From: Neobacillus sp. WH10
GTDB taxonomy: Bacteria; Bacillota; Bacilli; Bacillales; Cytobacillaceae
NCBI RefSeq assembly: GCF_030123405.1
Contig: NZ_CP126110.1
Coordinates: 4,836,001-4,900,000, forward strand
Length of the DNA stretch: 64,000 nucleotides
Direction: 5' to 3'
Below the pieces are notes generated by a model, which was given only the letters and a program-made list of their open reading frames with translations, did not search any database and was not told the origin of the DNA. Made by a program: the position numbers and the translations under genes. Below, piece by piece: positions 8,063 through 16,165 of this stretch. The stretch's first letter is position 1, and each line of letters starts with the position of its first letter.

Positions 8063-8183
8063 ACTTCCAATTACAAGTTAACCCAGGTTTTCATGTGCTG
8101 CACGCTACTATTTTCCACATTCTATATGCTGACAATTTTCGAAAAAAAAAATCGGGGTGTGACATGCACTTTAATCTCGGAAT

Positions 8184-8822
8184 CTATATTTCTTTCGATG
8201 AAACAGGTAAGAACAGTTTTATTCCCCGTTTATTAAATGGCAGGATTTTAAGATCTGCGATCAAATGACTGATGTATCCTGCAAGGCAGGCATAGAACAC
8301 ACCGTCAATTCCGAGGGATTCTTCTAATTTAGAAGCGATGATCCCGAAGAAAATAGCTCCTAATATAGAATGAGTATAGCTGCGGTGAGAGACAAATGAC
8401 GCAATTAGAATATAAATCCCAAGCAGTATCAGCCATAGTTCTTGTAAGGAGAATCCGCCCACAAGTACACCAACTCCTGTGATCGTTAACATGTGCTTTT
8501 GCTTGATCATCGACGCTACGACCATCATAGCCAATCCAATACCGATACCAAGCCATTTCTCTTTAGAGCTGCCACCATAAAAACTATAAAAGATCATCAA
8601 AGCCCCAATTAGTTGGGCAACTGTTCGAATTACCTTATGGGATAAGGTAATTTTTCCTCGAAGACTCCCATCAATGTCAAGATCAGGGATTAAACCAGAT
8701 ACTCCTCCTAATCCAACTAATAAGAGTGTCGTAGAGGGAGAAGTATGAAAAGTGTTTGCAACGATAAATCCTGTCGCTGCTCCAAATGTTGCATGTGCTG
8801 TTCCATTCAATAGTAATTCCAC
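8184..8822 (-). CDS. YdjM/YvsG-like metal-dependent membrane hydrolase family protein
   Basis: Membrane protein of 212 aa in the YdjM family (DUF457, LexA-binding inner membrane-associated hydrolase). Conserved polar motifs between membrane segments are visible: HATFGAATG near the N-terminus, GLIPDLDIDGS, SFVSHRSYTHSILG and GYISHLIADLK. These His/Asp clusters are thought to bind metal. The biochemical function is unknown. In E. coli ydjM belongs to the LexA regulon, which fits the LexA-like box found upstream here. It is monocistronic, with its own promoter and terminator. The nucleotide sequence shows no sign of recent transfer. Confidence 0.85.
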   Translation of the reverse strand: MELLLNGTAHATFGAATGFIVANTFHTSPSTTLLLVGLGGVSGLIPDLDIDGSLRGKITLSHKVIRTVAQLIGALMIFYSFYGGSSKEKWLGIGIGLAMMVVASMIKQKHMLTITGVGVLVGGFSLQELWLILLGIYILIASFVSHRSYTHSILGAIFFGIIASKLEESLGIDGVFYACLAGYISHLIADLKILPFNKRGIKLFLPVSSKEI

Positions 8823-8870
8823 CTCTAATTAAATTGTTGCGGGTTTTTCACAAAACACTACACTTTAATT

Positions 8871-8899
8871 ATTTTACAACAAAACATTTGTTCTGTTTA
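8871..8899 (-). promoter_or_regulatory. Promoter and LexA-like box of the YdjM-like gene
   Basis: On the minus strand TAAACA (8894-8899), a 17-nt spacer and TAAAAT (8871-8876) form a plausible sigma-A promoter. The spacer is filled by AGAACAAATGTTTT (8881-8894), which matches CGAACRNRYGTTYC at 12 of 14 positions. An operator here would block RNA polymerase directly. Confidence 0.55.
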
Positions 8900-8992
8900 G
8901 AAATATATTTTGAACGTGGATAGATTACTATTTTAATAATCAGTTAAAAAAACAAACTAAAATGCTGATACCCTGACAGACTCCATGACATC

Positions 8993-9020
8993 AAAAAAGC
9001 AGAGAGATTTCTCTCTCTGC
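8993..9020 (-). terminator. Terminator of the azoreductase gene
   Basis: On the minus strand GCAGAGAGA and TCTCTCTGC pair across a short loop and are followed by TTTTTTG. It lies about 60 nt past the stop codon of the azoreductase. Confidence 0.85.
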
Positions 9021-9077
9021 TCTATTTACGTACTTTATCGCTATAAGCTTTAGCTGAATAAGGGTTCTAACCCGGAC

Positions 9078-9710
9078 TTAAGCTGTCACTGCAGAAAAAC
9101 TTTTTGCTACCTCTGCAACTTTTGCCAAGCCTTCCGCAATAATGGTTTGAGCTTGATCTGGAGCTGCATTATGACCTTCGATAATAACTTCATCAACAAT
9201 TTCCATTCCGAATACGCCGCCAACAACGTTTTTCATGTAAGTAGCTGCCATTTCCATTGGTGCTGTCTCTGGTGTTGAGTATATGCCGCCGCGTGCACTT
9301 AGAATTACGGCTTTTTTATCAGTCATTAAGCTGACTAATTGGCCATTTTCGTTATATTTGAAAGTAAAACCAGCTGCATATACATAGTCGATAAACGTTT
9401 GTAATTTAGCTGGGATAGTTAAGTTCCATAGAGGGAAAGCAAATACCACTACGTCGGCTGCCTTTAAAGCATCCATTGCTTTTTGTTTTGCAGCTAAAAT
9501 ACGTTGTTCTACGTCTATTAACTCTTCGCCTGATTGCATTTTACCAAAAGCGTTGAATAAATCCTGACCGAAGTAAGGCATATCCTCAGCGAAAACATCG
9601 TAAGTTGTTACATTTACACCTTCTAAGTTCTCCATGAAAGTTTCATACATTTTACTAGAAACTGCTTCTGAAGCTGGACGGTTATTTGCTTTAACTACTA
9701 GTATATTCAT
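9078..9710 (-). CDS. azoR: FMN-dependent NADH-azoreductase
   Basis: Cytoplasmic flavoenzyme of 210 aa that reduces azo dyes and quinones with NADH, a detoxification role. The flavodoxin-like fold starts MNILVVKANNRP. The FMN-binding loop is FAFPLWNLTIPAKLQTFIDY, and SARGGIYS is the second FMN/substrate loop. Both are hallmarks of the AzoR/AcpD family. The length is typical. The promoter region carries a near-match to the MhqR operator (9748-9765), so it is probably the orthologue of the B. subtilis azoR2 (yvaB) copy, which MhqR represses and quinones or catechols induce. Confidence 0.95.
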   Translation of the reverse strand: MNILVVKANNRPASEAVSSKMYETFMENLEGVNVTTYDVFAEDMPYFGQDLFNAFGKMQSGEELIDVEQRILAAKQKAMDALKAADVVVFAFPLWNLTIPAKLQTFIDYVYAAGFTFKYNENGQLVSLMTDKKAVILSARGGIYSTPETAPMEMAATYMKNVVGGVFGMEIVDEVIIEGHNAAPDQAQTIIAEGLAKVAEVAKSFSAVTA

Positions 9711-9747
9711 TGTAGTATTAATCTCCTTTATTTATCTTGATTATTGA

Positions 9748-9788
9748 TATCTCGAATTCATAATAAAGGAAAACTAAACAATCGTCAA
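9748..9788 (-). promoter_or_regulatory. azoR promoter with MhqR-like operator
   Basis: On the minus strand TTGACG (9783-9788), 17 nt and TATTAT (9760-9765) form a good sigma-A promoter. The 18-bp site 9748-9765 reads TATCTCGAATTCATAATA on the plus strand. This matches the palindromic MhqR box TATCTCGAATTCGAGATA at 15 of 18 positions and overlaps the -10 element, as expected of a repressor site. Confidence 0.6.
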
Positions 9789-9904
9789 CCGAAATAACTT
9801 AGGATCATTTCAAAAAGTATAGGAAATAATAGAAAAAAAATGCAGATAAGAAAGTTTTTGAGACTCTTAATAAACTCTTGCACCCCATTTAAAAACGTTC
9901 TATA

Positions 9905-10219
9905 TTAGGACGTCAATTTCAACCCAATGACTGCTGTTAAAATCATACCTATAAATAAAATCCGTTTCCAATCTTTCGATTCTCCATAAAACACCATACC
10001 TACGATTGTTCCACCTATTGTGCCAATCCCGGTCCAAACAGCATATGAAAGTCCGAGAGAGAGAGTTTTCATAGCAAGACCCAGAAAACTAAAACTTAAT
10101 ATAAATCCAATAAACAAGATCATGTAGGACTGAACGTTTTTATATTTAATGACTCTGTTCATACCTGCAACCCCAACCACTTCAAAACCGCCAGCCAATA
10201 TTAGGTAGATCCAATCCAT
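9905..10219 (-). CDS. SMR-family multidrug efflux subunit (YvdR-like)
   Basis: Small multidrug resistance protein of 104 aa with four membrane helices. It starts MDWIYLILAGGFEVVGVAGM, where the conserved membrane Glu of helix 1 (GGFEV) couples proton entry to cation export. The start chosen is ATG 10219, which overlaps the upstream SMR stop codon (TAATG); an upstream in-frame codon would add 34 residues that run through the previous gene. Paired SMR genes generally form heterodimers. Substrates such as quaternary cations are family knowledge, not shown here. Confidence 0.9.
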   Translation of the reverse strand: MDWIYLILAGGFEVVGVAGMNRVIKYKNVQSYMILFIGFILSFSFLGLAMKTLSLGLSYAVWTGIGTIGGTIVGMVFYGESKDWKRILFIGMILTAVIGLKLTS

Positions 10220-10566
10220 TATGCTGCACCTTCTTTCTCTTTCTCGCTTGGTTCTGTTGTAACAAGTTTTAATCCTACTACACCAACTAAAAGTAAAAGA
10301 ATGAAAAAGACTTTCGTCCAACTAAAAGGTTCTCCAAAAGCAATCATCTCAATCAGAACCGTACCGGCTGTTCCAATTCCTGTAAAGACTGCATAGGCTG
10401 TAGCAACTGGGACCTTTTCGATAGCTTTAAGCAATACAACAAAAGATAAATAGATAAGGAAAAAAACTCCAACCCAAGAAATCCAGTTACTTGAATACTT
10501 CAATCCCATCGCCCACAAAATTTCAATAAGGCCTGCCAATATGACAAGTCCCCAACTTCGACTCAT
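10219..10566 (-). CDS. SMR-family multidrug efflux subunit (YvdS-like)
   Basis: Partner SMR protein of 115 aa, starting MSRSWGLVILAGLIEILWAM with the conserved Glu in helix 1. Four membrane segments end in a charged tail (TTEPSEKEKEGAA). It starts at ATG 10566 with GGAGGG close upstream; an in-frame codon at 10626 would overlap the regulator gene. The order regulator, SMR, SMR is the same as B. subtilis yvdT-yvdS-yvdR. Confidence 0.9.
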   Translation of the reverse strand: MSRSWGLVILAGLIEILWAMGLKYSSNWISWVGVFFLIYLSFVVLLKAIEKVPVATAYAVFTGIGTAGTVLIEMIAFGEPFSWTKVFFILLLLVGVVGLKLVTTEPSEKEKEGAA

Positions 10567-10589
10567 TCCATTTCCCTCCAATAAAATAG

Positions 10590-11171
10590 CTAATTTTTCG
10601 ATAATCCCCGCCAATATACATACCAAGAAGCATCTAATCGTTTTAGCGATCGCTCTGGACCGCCGTATAACATTTCAACTAGTATTCCATCTAATACTCC
10701 TAAGAATGCAGCGACAGCTCGCTTTGCATCGGTGGTGGAGCTGATTTTTCCATCTTTCATTGCTTTTTCCATAATAGGAAATAAAAGTTCTTCTAACTGA
10801 TCCAAATATTCATAAACAGATTTCATGACCTGTTCATAGAGATGTGTTGGCGGAAAAAATGAGATACGAAGCCAAAATTTAGTATTGTCGTTTTTCTCAT
10901 ATCGATCTTTATAATCCGAAAGGAAACCAAATAAGAAATCCTCAATAGGTCGAGTTGTGTTATTTTCTATAAAATCGATCACGAATCGTAATTCATCATC
11001 AAACACATCACTACATACCTGAAGAAAAAGTTCATCTTTTCCTTTGAAATGCGTATAGATCGATTGTTTTTTAATTCCCACCTCATCCGCAATCTGTGCC
11101 ATCGATGTTCCTTCATAGCCATTTTTTGTGAAATGATTAAGAGCAACTTCCTTAATTCGATTTGAAGTCAT
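10590..11171 (-). CDS. TetR-family repressor (YvdT-like)
   Basis: Transcriptional repressor of 193 aa. The N-terminal helix-turn-helix (about residues 5-50) reads IKEVALNHFTKNGYEGTSMAQ and VGIKKQSIYTHFKGKDELF, followed by a helical ligand-binding domain. It is the first gene of the efflux operon, with a 23-nt gap to the first SMR gene, so it probably represses its own operon through the palindrome just upstream. The ATG follows AAGGGTGAAAAA. Confidence 0.92.
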   Translation of the reverse strand: MTSNRIKEVALNHFTKNGYEGTSMAQIADEVGIKKQSIYTHFKGKDELFLQVCSDVFDDELRFVIDFIENNTTRPIEDFLFGFLSDYKDRYEKNDNTKFWLRISFFPPTHLYEQVMKSVYEYLDQLEELLFPIMEKAMKDGKISSTTDAKRAVAAFLGVLDGILVEMLYGGPERSLKRLDASWYVYWRGLSKN

Positions 11172-11184
11172 TTTTTCACCCTTC

Positions 11185-11230
11185 CGAACGTTCGTCAGTT
11201 AAATTTATCAAGAAAATTATTTCTTGTCAA
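11185..11230 (-). promoter_or_regulatory. Promoter and palindromic operator of the TetR-SMR operon
   Basis: On the minus strand TTGACA (11225-11230), a 17-nt spacer and TAAATT (11202-11207) form a strong promoter. A perfect palindrome CGAACGTTCG (11185-11194) lies at the predicted transcription start. It is the likely operator of the encoded TetR repressor. Confidence 0.65.
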
Positions 11231-11340
11231 TACTTTTTATTAGTTGAGAACAGGCTTCGGCTCACCGTTTTTTAATACCCTCCCGAAGTACGCTATTTTG
11301 CTTAGTTATTGTATATTCCCCTAAGCGTTCTGACTTCATT

Positions 11341-11385
11341 AAAAAAATCCTGCAAGAAAAGGACCTGCAAAAATTAAGCAGGTCC
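11341..11385 (-). terminator. Terminator of the secreted repeat-protein operon
   Basis: On the minus strand GGACCTGC (11385-11378) and GCAGGTCC (11368-11361) pair around a 9-nt loop, followed by TTTTCTTG and a further T-run. It lies 8 nt after the stop codon at 11393 of the shifted reading frame of the repeat protein. This supports 11393 as the original end of that gene. Confidence 0.8.
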
Positions 11386-11392
11386 TAAAGCT

Positions 11393-13071
11393 CTATTCTT
11401 TTGTAACAGGATCAACAGTTGTATCTACTGTATTTGTTGCATCAGTAGTTTCCTCACCAGATGCAACTACCTCAGTTCCTGCTGTAACTGCTTGCACAGC
11501 AGAGTTTGCTGCAGCATGCGCTTTTGCTTGAATGCTTGCTTTTACGCTAGCTTGAGCTTTTGCTTTGTTTGCTACAGATGGGCTTACTTTTTCAACCTCA
11601 ACTGCTGCTTCTTCTGTTTCTGTTACAGCTTCGCTTGCTTCTGTAGCTTCATCAGAAACAACTTCAGCTCCTACCTCAGTTGTTTCTTCGGCAATGACTT
11701 TAGCAGCTTCTTCTTTAGCTTTTCAGTTAATACAGCCGCAGACTCTTCTGTTACATCTTCAGCGACAACTTCAGTAGCTTCTTCAGCTTGTTCATCTGTA
11801 ACAACTGTATCGTCTTCTGCTGTAATTTCAGTTGTTTCTTCGGTTGTATTTTCTTCAGAAACTACTTCTTCAGAAACTTCTCCACCAGCTAGAACAGCTG
11901 AGTGTTTTGCAGCATGAGCTTTAGCAGTGTCACTTGCATGTTCGTACGCTTGAGATTTTACTTTATTGGCTGCAGAAGGATTTACCTTTGCGTCATTGTC
12001 TGAGTCTGTATCTTCTTCTGTTAGTACAGCCGCAGACTCTTCTGTTACATCTTCAGTGACAACTTCAGTAGCTTCTTTTTCATCTTCTTCAGTTAAAACA
12101 GCTTCAGACTCATCTGCTACTTCTTCAGCGACAACTTCAGTAGCTTCTTTAGCTTGTTCGTCTGTAACAACTGCTGCATCGTCTTCTGCTACAACTTCAG
12201 TTGTTTCTTCGGTTGTTTTTTCTTCAGATACTACATCTTCAGAAACTTCTCCACTAGCTAAAACAGCTGAGTGTTTTGCAGCATGAGCTTTAGCAGTGTC
12301 ACTTGCATGTTCATACGCTTGAGATTTTACTTTATTGGCTGCAGAAGGATTTACCTTTGCGTCATTGTCTGAGTCTGTATCTTCTTCTGTTGACTCTGAT
12401 TCTTCATCATCTTTAGGATTCACTACAGCATTATGATCAGTAACGAAATTCTTAGAATCAGAATCACGGTCATCATCTTCTTTATCTTCAGTTTTTACTG
12501 CTGAATCAGAATCAACCTCTGTCGTTTTTTCATCTTCTTTAACTGCCTCTTCATCTTCAGCTTTGACAGCTTCATCGGAATTAACTTCCGTTGACGTAGT
12601 TGTTTCCTCTTTTGTAACTTCAACCGCTTCCACTGCAGATTCTTGAACAGGAGTTGTCTCAGTTACTGCCTCTTCCACTGCAGGTTCTTGAACTGGAGCT
12701 TCCTCCGTTACCGCCTCTTCAGCTTTTTCACCCTTGCCGTGAACGGCTGAGTTTGGAGCAGCATGCATTTTTGCCGTTTCACTGGCATGCACACTCGCTT
12801 GAGACTTATCCACTTTTTCAGCTTTCGGCTGTTCCTTAACTGCAGGTGCCGCTGGTTTTACAGGAACTACAGGTTTTGAAGACGGTACATTCTGCTCTTT
12901 CACATTAGCCTTTACCGTATTTTCTGCTTTTACCTGAACGGAGTGCTCTGCTTTTACCTTATCAGGACCAGCAGCTTCAGTAAAATGTGCTCCTGCAAAA
13001 ACTCCAAAAGTCAACGCTCCAGTTAATACAAAAGATTTAACAACTTTATTAGGGTTTAGATAATGTTTCAT
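11393..13071 (-). pseudogene. Secreted acidic Ala/Glu-rich repeat protein, interrupted by a 1-nt frameshift
   Basis: From ATG 13071 the protein has a signal peptide (GALTFGVFAGAHFTEAAG) and then a low-complexity region rich in Ala, Glu, Val, Thr and Asp. A motif of the form AS-TAK-HAA--SAV occurs three times in frame. At about 11719-11724 the frame changes: the open frame stops at 11671 after a Lys-rich tail (KLKKKLLKS). In the +1 frame the acidic composition and a fourth copy of the motif (QAKAHAAANSAV) continue to TAG at 11393, beside a terminator. A lost base in GAAGAAGCT explains this. It may be a real mutation, phase variation in a repeat, or an assembly error. Function unknown; a cell-surface or matrix role is only a guess. 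Confidence 0.8.
11756..12394. repeat. Direct repeat of about 270 bp within the repeat-protein gene
   Basis: Copy 1 (about 11756-12027) and copy 2 (about 12126-12394) are nearly identical, at a 370-nt period. The differences are mostly single substitutions. They encode the long acidic repeat unit. Such a repeat can expand or contract by recombination and is prone to assembly error. Confidence 0.8.
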
Positions 13072-13110
13072 TTTAATATTCGCTCCTTTTATTTTCGTGT
13101 TCCGTGGCAA

Positions 13111-14067
13111 TTAGCTGCGGTTAACGGTTTTAAAAAAAGGAGCTTCCTGCGGTGGTGGTGAAGGTGGAGCATTCACCCATTGAGTATTCATTAATGCATA
13201 ACGAGAAAGGTATGGTTGGACAAGCTTAATTTCATAATACTTATTCCATTCAAACCACTTATCTAACAAACTATTGGTGCTTAACCCCGTGGTGACCCGT
13301 TCATTTGATTGACCGCCTGCACTGTTTGACCGTTGAGTTGGGTTAATAGCCTGATCAACGTTTGGAACCTCTGCCTTATTGGCAGGGACATTGTCCTTTT
13401 CTAAAGGCACTTGGAACTGGGATTCAATATGCTCAACCTTTGTTGGACTTGATGGGTTTGAACCCTCCTCTTGAGGTTTGAATCTTGGAACCAATCTCAT
13501 CGAATCGCGTTTTTCTTTTACAGTAATATCAGCGTTATGTTCTGCCGTATCGTGAGTAGTTGGATGATTCTTTTCTATCCCTCTTTTGTTTTCCTGTGCA
13601 GCATTATTTTTCTCCTGGCCAGGAGCCTTACCGGTTTTCTCTGCCTTGTCTAAAGCAGATAGACCGTATCCGTTCCCTTTTGCCTGGCCTGGCAAAGCTT
13701 TCGGCGTTGCAGCAGGAGGCTTTTGGGAAGCTGCTGGTTTAGGAGCACCATTGGAAGCCGGCTGATTTACTCCACTCTGATTTTTTCTAGCAGGTTCAGC
13801 TACAGTCACAGGTTTTCCACTTGGATTTGTGTTCTCGATTTTTGCATGACCATTAGACTCAACAGCTGTGTTCTCAGCCTTTACCGGAACGTTAGCCTGT
13901 GGAGCTGTATTATCAGTTTTTTCTGAAGGATTATTTGCTTGTACCATTTCCTTTTGGGAATTTGGTTGTCCATTAAGCTCATTCTTATCGGCGAAGGCAT
14001 TGCCTGGTATAAACATGGATGCTCCAACCATAAGAGCTGGTATAAGAAAATGGCGGAAGTGCAACAT
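13111..14067 (-). CDS. Secreted low-complexity protein, unknown function
   Basis: Protein of about 318 aa, starting at ATG 14067 with AAAGGGGGTG a few nt upstream; two earlier in-frame codons lack such a site. The signal peptide is FLIPALMVGASMFIPGNAFA. The rest is disordered in character, rich in Asn, Pro, Lys, Gln and Ala (NPSGKPVTV, KPAASQKPPAATPKALPGQA). The C-terminal 60 residues are more aromatic and end in a proline stretch (APPSPPPQEAP). The VKAENT and S-KPV motifs also occur near the N-terminus of the downstream repeat protein, so the two are related in part. They lie 39 nt apart and are probably co-transcribed. I do not recognise the family. Confidence 0.75.
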   Translation of the reverse strand: MLHFRHFLIPALMVGASMFIPGNAFADKNELNGQPNSQKEMVQANNPSEKTDNTAPQANVPVKAENTAVESNGHAKIENTNPSGKPVTVAEPARKNQSGVNQPASNGAPKPAASQKPPAATPKALPGQAKGNGYGLSALDKAEKTGKAPGQEKNNAAQENKRGIEKNHPTTHDTAEHNADITVKEKRDSMRLVPRFKPQEEGSNPSSPTKVEHIESQFQVPLEKDNVPANKAEVPNVDQAINPTQRSNSAGGQSNERVTTGLSTNSLLDKWFEWNKYYEIKLVQPYLSRYALMNTQWVNAPPSPPPQEAPFFKTVNRS

Positions 14068-14313
14068 CTCACCCCCTTTCATCTCATCGTCACTTTCATG
14101 GACAGCATTCGATCCAATTAAACAATTTTTGACCGTGTTTTCCACCACTCGCAAGAAACGATTCTTTTCACCTATTATCCCATGATTCTAATTGCCCGTT
14201 TTCTTGGCACTTCTTAGATAAATTTCGAATCGTGATAAGCAACGGTATTCGGAATAAAAAGCTAGTTAATGAATATACATAGTATCACTCATTTTAATAG
14301 TTGATAGGGTGGT

Positions 14314-14469
14314 ATGAAATTGGAAATGGAATTAGAAGAAGTGCTATACGATGGAAAGCTTTATACAGTCATTTATAAGTATACTTCCGGCTATTGGGAA
14401 ATTAGGGAGAAAGAAAACAAATTTCATATAGAATTAGTTCATGAATCTGAGGTACAAAAGGTAGGTTAA
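14314..14469 (+). CDS. Small conserved-looking protein, 51 aa
   Basis: Short gene starting MKLEMELEEVLYDGKLYTVI and ending SEVQKVG. AGGGTGG lies close upstream of the ATG, and a strong terminator begins right after the TAA, so this is a complete transcription unit. The sequence alternates charged and aromatic residues as in a small beta-sheet protein. There is no signal peptide or membrane segment. The function is unknown. Confidence 0.75.
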   Translation: MKLEMELEEVLYDGKLYTVIYKYTSGYWEIREKENKFHIELVHESEVQKVG

Positions 14470-14504
14470 AGACCGTTATCTATTTAGGTAATGGTCTTTT
14501 TTTG
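14470..14504 (+). terminator. Terminator of the 51-aa gene
   Basis: AGACCGTTATC and GTAATGGTCT form an imperfect stem with a 7-nt loop, followed by TTTTTTT. It begins at the base after the stop codon. Confidence 0.85.
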
Positions 14505-14623
14505 CTTTGAAATATGTTCTCCATGATACTTCCTCGAGACAATTTGTCTAAATAGACTTAACATTTTAAATCCCCTATAATATCAGGTATACTATCCAAA
14601 ATACGAACATTAGGGTGACATTC

Positions 14624-15991
14624 ATGAAAAAATATACGCGAATTTTCCAAGGGACTGCTTTTTCGAGTAAGTCACCAAAAGAAATCCAAATTTTAAAAGA
14701 GCATCTATTCTGTATTAATGCGAACGGAATGATTGAAAGAATCGTTGCCCCAGAAGATGCCGACTATCAACCATTATTGGATACTTATCAGGGTGGAGAA
14801 AACTTTCATCGTTTAGCTGACGGTCAGTATTTCTTACCTGGTTTTGTCGATTTGCATGTTCATGCTCCGCAGTGGGCTCAAGCTGGAACGGCATTAGATA
14901 TCCCGCTCTATGATTGGTTAAACACGTATACCTTCCCAATTGAGTCTAAATTTTCAGATCTAAATTTTGCGAAAAATGTCTACCAAGATGTCGTAAGCAC
15001 CCTGCTCGCGAACGGAACAACTACAGCGCTTTATTTTGCAACGGTCCATAAAGAAGCAAGTTTATTGCTTGCCGAAATATGTGCCGAAAAAGGGCAGCGG
15101 GGATTAGTGGGCAAAGTGGTGATGGATCATCTCGAACAAACTCCCGACTATTATCGTGATGCTGATACCCAAACAGCATTAGCAGATACGGAGGAATTTA
15201 TTTTAGCAGTCAAAGAATTAGCTATGAGGACGAAACAGGGAGTTTACCCAGTTGTGACGCCACGCTTCATTCCAAGCTGTACCGACGATGCGTTAAAAGG
15301 TTTAGGAGAATTAGCAGCTAAGCATGATACTTATGTCCAATCGCACTGCAGCGAGAGTGATTGGGAGCATAGGTATGTGCAGAATCGTTTCAATAAAAAT
15401 GATGCGTTTGCATTACATGATTTTGGTCTATTACGTGATAAGTCTGTCATGGCGCATTGTAATTTCTTAGATGATTATGACGCAGAGTTATTTGCTGAAA
15501 CGGGTACTGCTGTTTGCCATTGTCCGATCTCAAATGCTTATTTTGCCAATAGCGTCATTCCCATCGCTCATTTGCATGCAAAAGGCGTTGAAATTGGTTT
15601 AGGCTCCGACATTTCTGGTGGTTTTTCACCCAGCCTTTTCGATAATGCCAGGCAAGCTGTGATATCATCGAGAATGTTAGAGGATGGTGTGAATACAGCC
15701 CTTCCTGCAGAAGAGCGCGGTGTGCCAAATTCCCGCATCACCATTAATGAAGCGTTCTATTTCGCAACTGCTGGCGGTGGTGAAAGTGTAAGCTTACCAA
15801 TCGGCCGCATAGCTGAAAATTATGCGTGGGATGTCCAAATTATCGATACGACAATTGAGACGGCTAAACTGCCCCTATATAATGCAAATGAAGATTTACA
15901 GGATATTTTCCAAAAAATCATGTACCTTGTTCGACCGGAAAACATACGGGAAGTCTGGGTACAAGGCGAAAAAGTTCACTCTCGGATGTAA
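14624..15991 (+). CDS. guaD: Guanine deaminase, amidohydrolase type
   Basis: Cytosolic zinc enzyme that deaminates guanine to xanthine in purine salvage. The protein is 455 aa. PGFVDLHVHAPQ holds the first two metal histidines. QSHCSESDWEH and MAHCNFLDD hold the later histidines, and LGSDISGG holds the catalytic Asp. It is the amidohydrolase (E. coli GuaD-like) form and not the short cytidine-deaminase-fold GuaD of B. subtilis. I start at ATG 14624, with AGGGTG 7 nt upstream; a GTG at 14615 overlaps that ribosome site. A -10 (TATAAT) lies at about 14577. The gene is monocistronic. Confidence 0.93.
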   Translation: MKKYTRIFQGTAFSSKSPKEIQILKEHLFCINANGMIERIVAPEDADYQPLLDTYQGGENFHRLADGQYFLPGFVDLHVHAPQWAQAGTALDIPLYDWLNTYTFPIESKFSDLNFAKNVYQDVVSTLLANGTTTALYFATVHKEASLLLAEICAEKGQRGLVGKVVMDHLEQTPDYYRDADTQTALADTEEFILAVKELAMRTKQGVYPVVTPRFIPSCTDDALKGLGELAAKHDTYVQSHCSESDWEHRYVQNRFNKNDAFALHDFGLLRDKSVMAHCNFLDDYDAELFAETGTAVCHCPISNAYFANSVIPIAHLHAKGVEIGLGSDISGGFSPSLFDNARQAVISSRMLEDGVNTALPAEERGVPNSRITINEAFYFATAGGGESVSLPIGRIAENYAWDVQIIDTTIETAKLPLYNANEDLQDIFQKIMYLVRPENIREVWVQGEKVHSRM

Positions 15992-16005
15992 TTTCACAAA
16001 ATGAA

Positions 16006-16038
16006 AACAAGACCTTTCTCAAAGAGGTCTTGTTTTTT
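16006..16038 (+). terminator. Terminator of guaD
   Basis: AACAAGACCT (16006-16015) and AGGTCTTGTT (16025-16034) form a 10-bp stem followed by TTTT. Confidence 0.9.
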
Positions 16039-16165
16039 ATTTTTCATACCCTGAAGTTTACTATAGGTTTTTTCGCCAGCTGAAAAAATTGTTTTCTTTA
16101 TGTAACCTATATTTATTGAGTAAACCTTGGTATTTAATCATTGCCCCATTAGTGAAAAAATTAGT

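Noticed and set aside
11492..12286. Plus-strand Ser/Thr/Cys-rich open frames opposite the repeat-protein gene
   Set aside because: They mirror the repetitive coding strand, have no ribosome sites and their composition is an artefact of the antisense of Glu/Ala/Thr codons.
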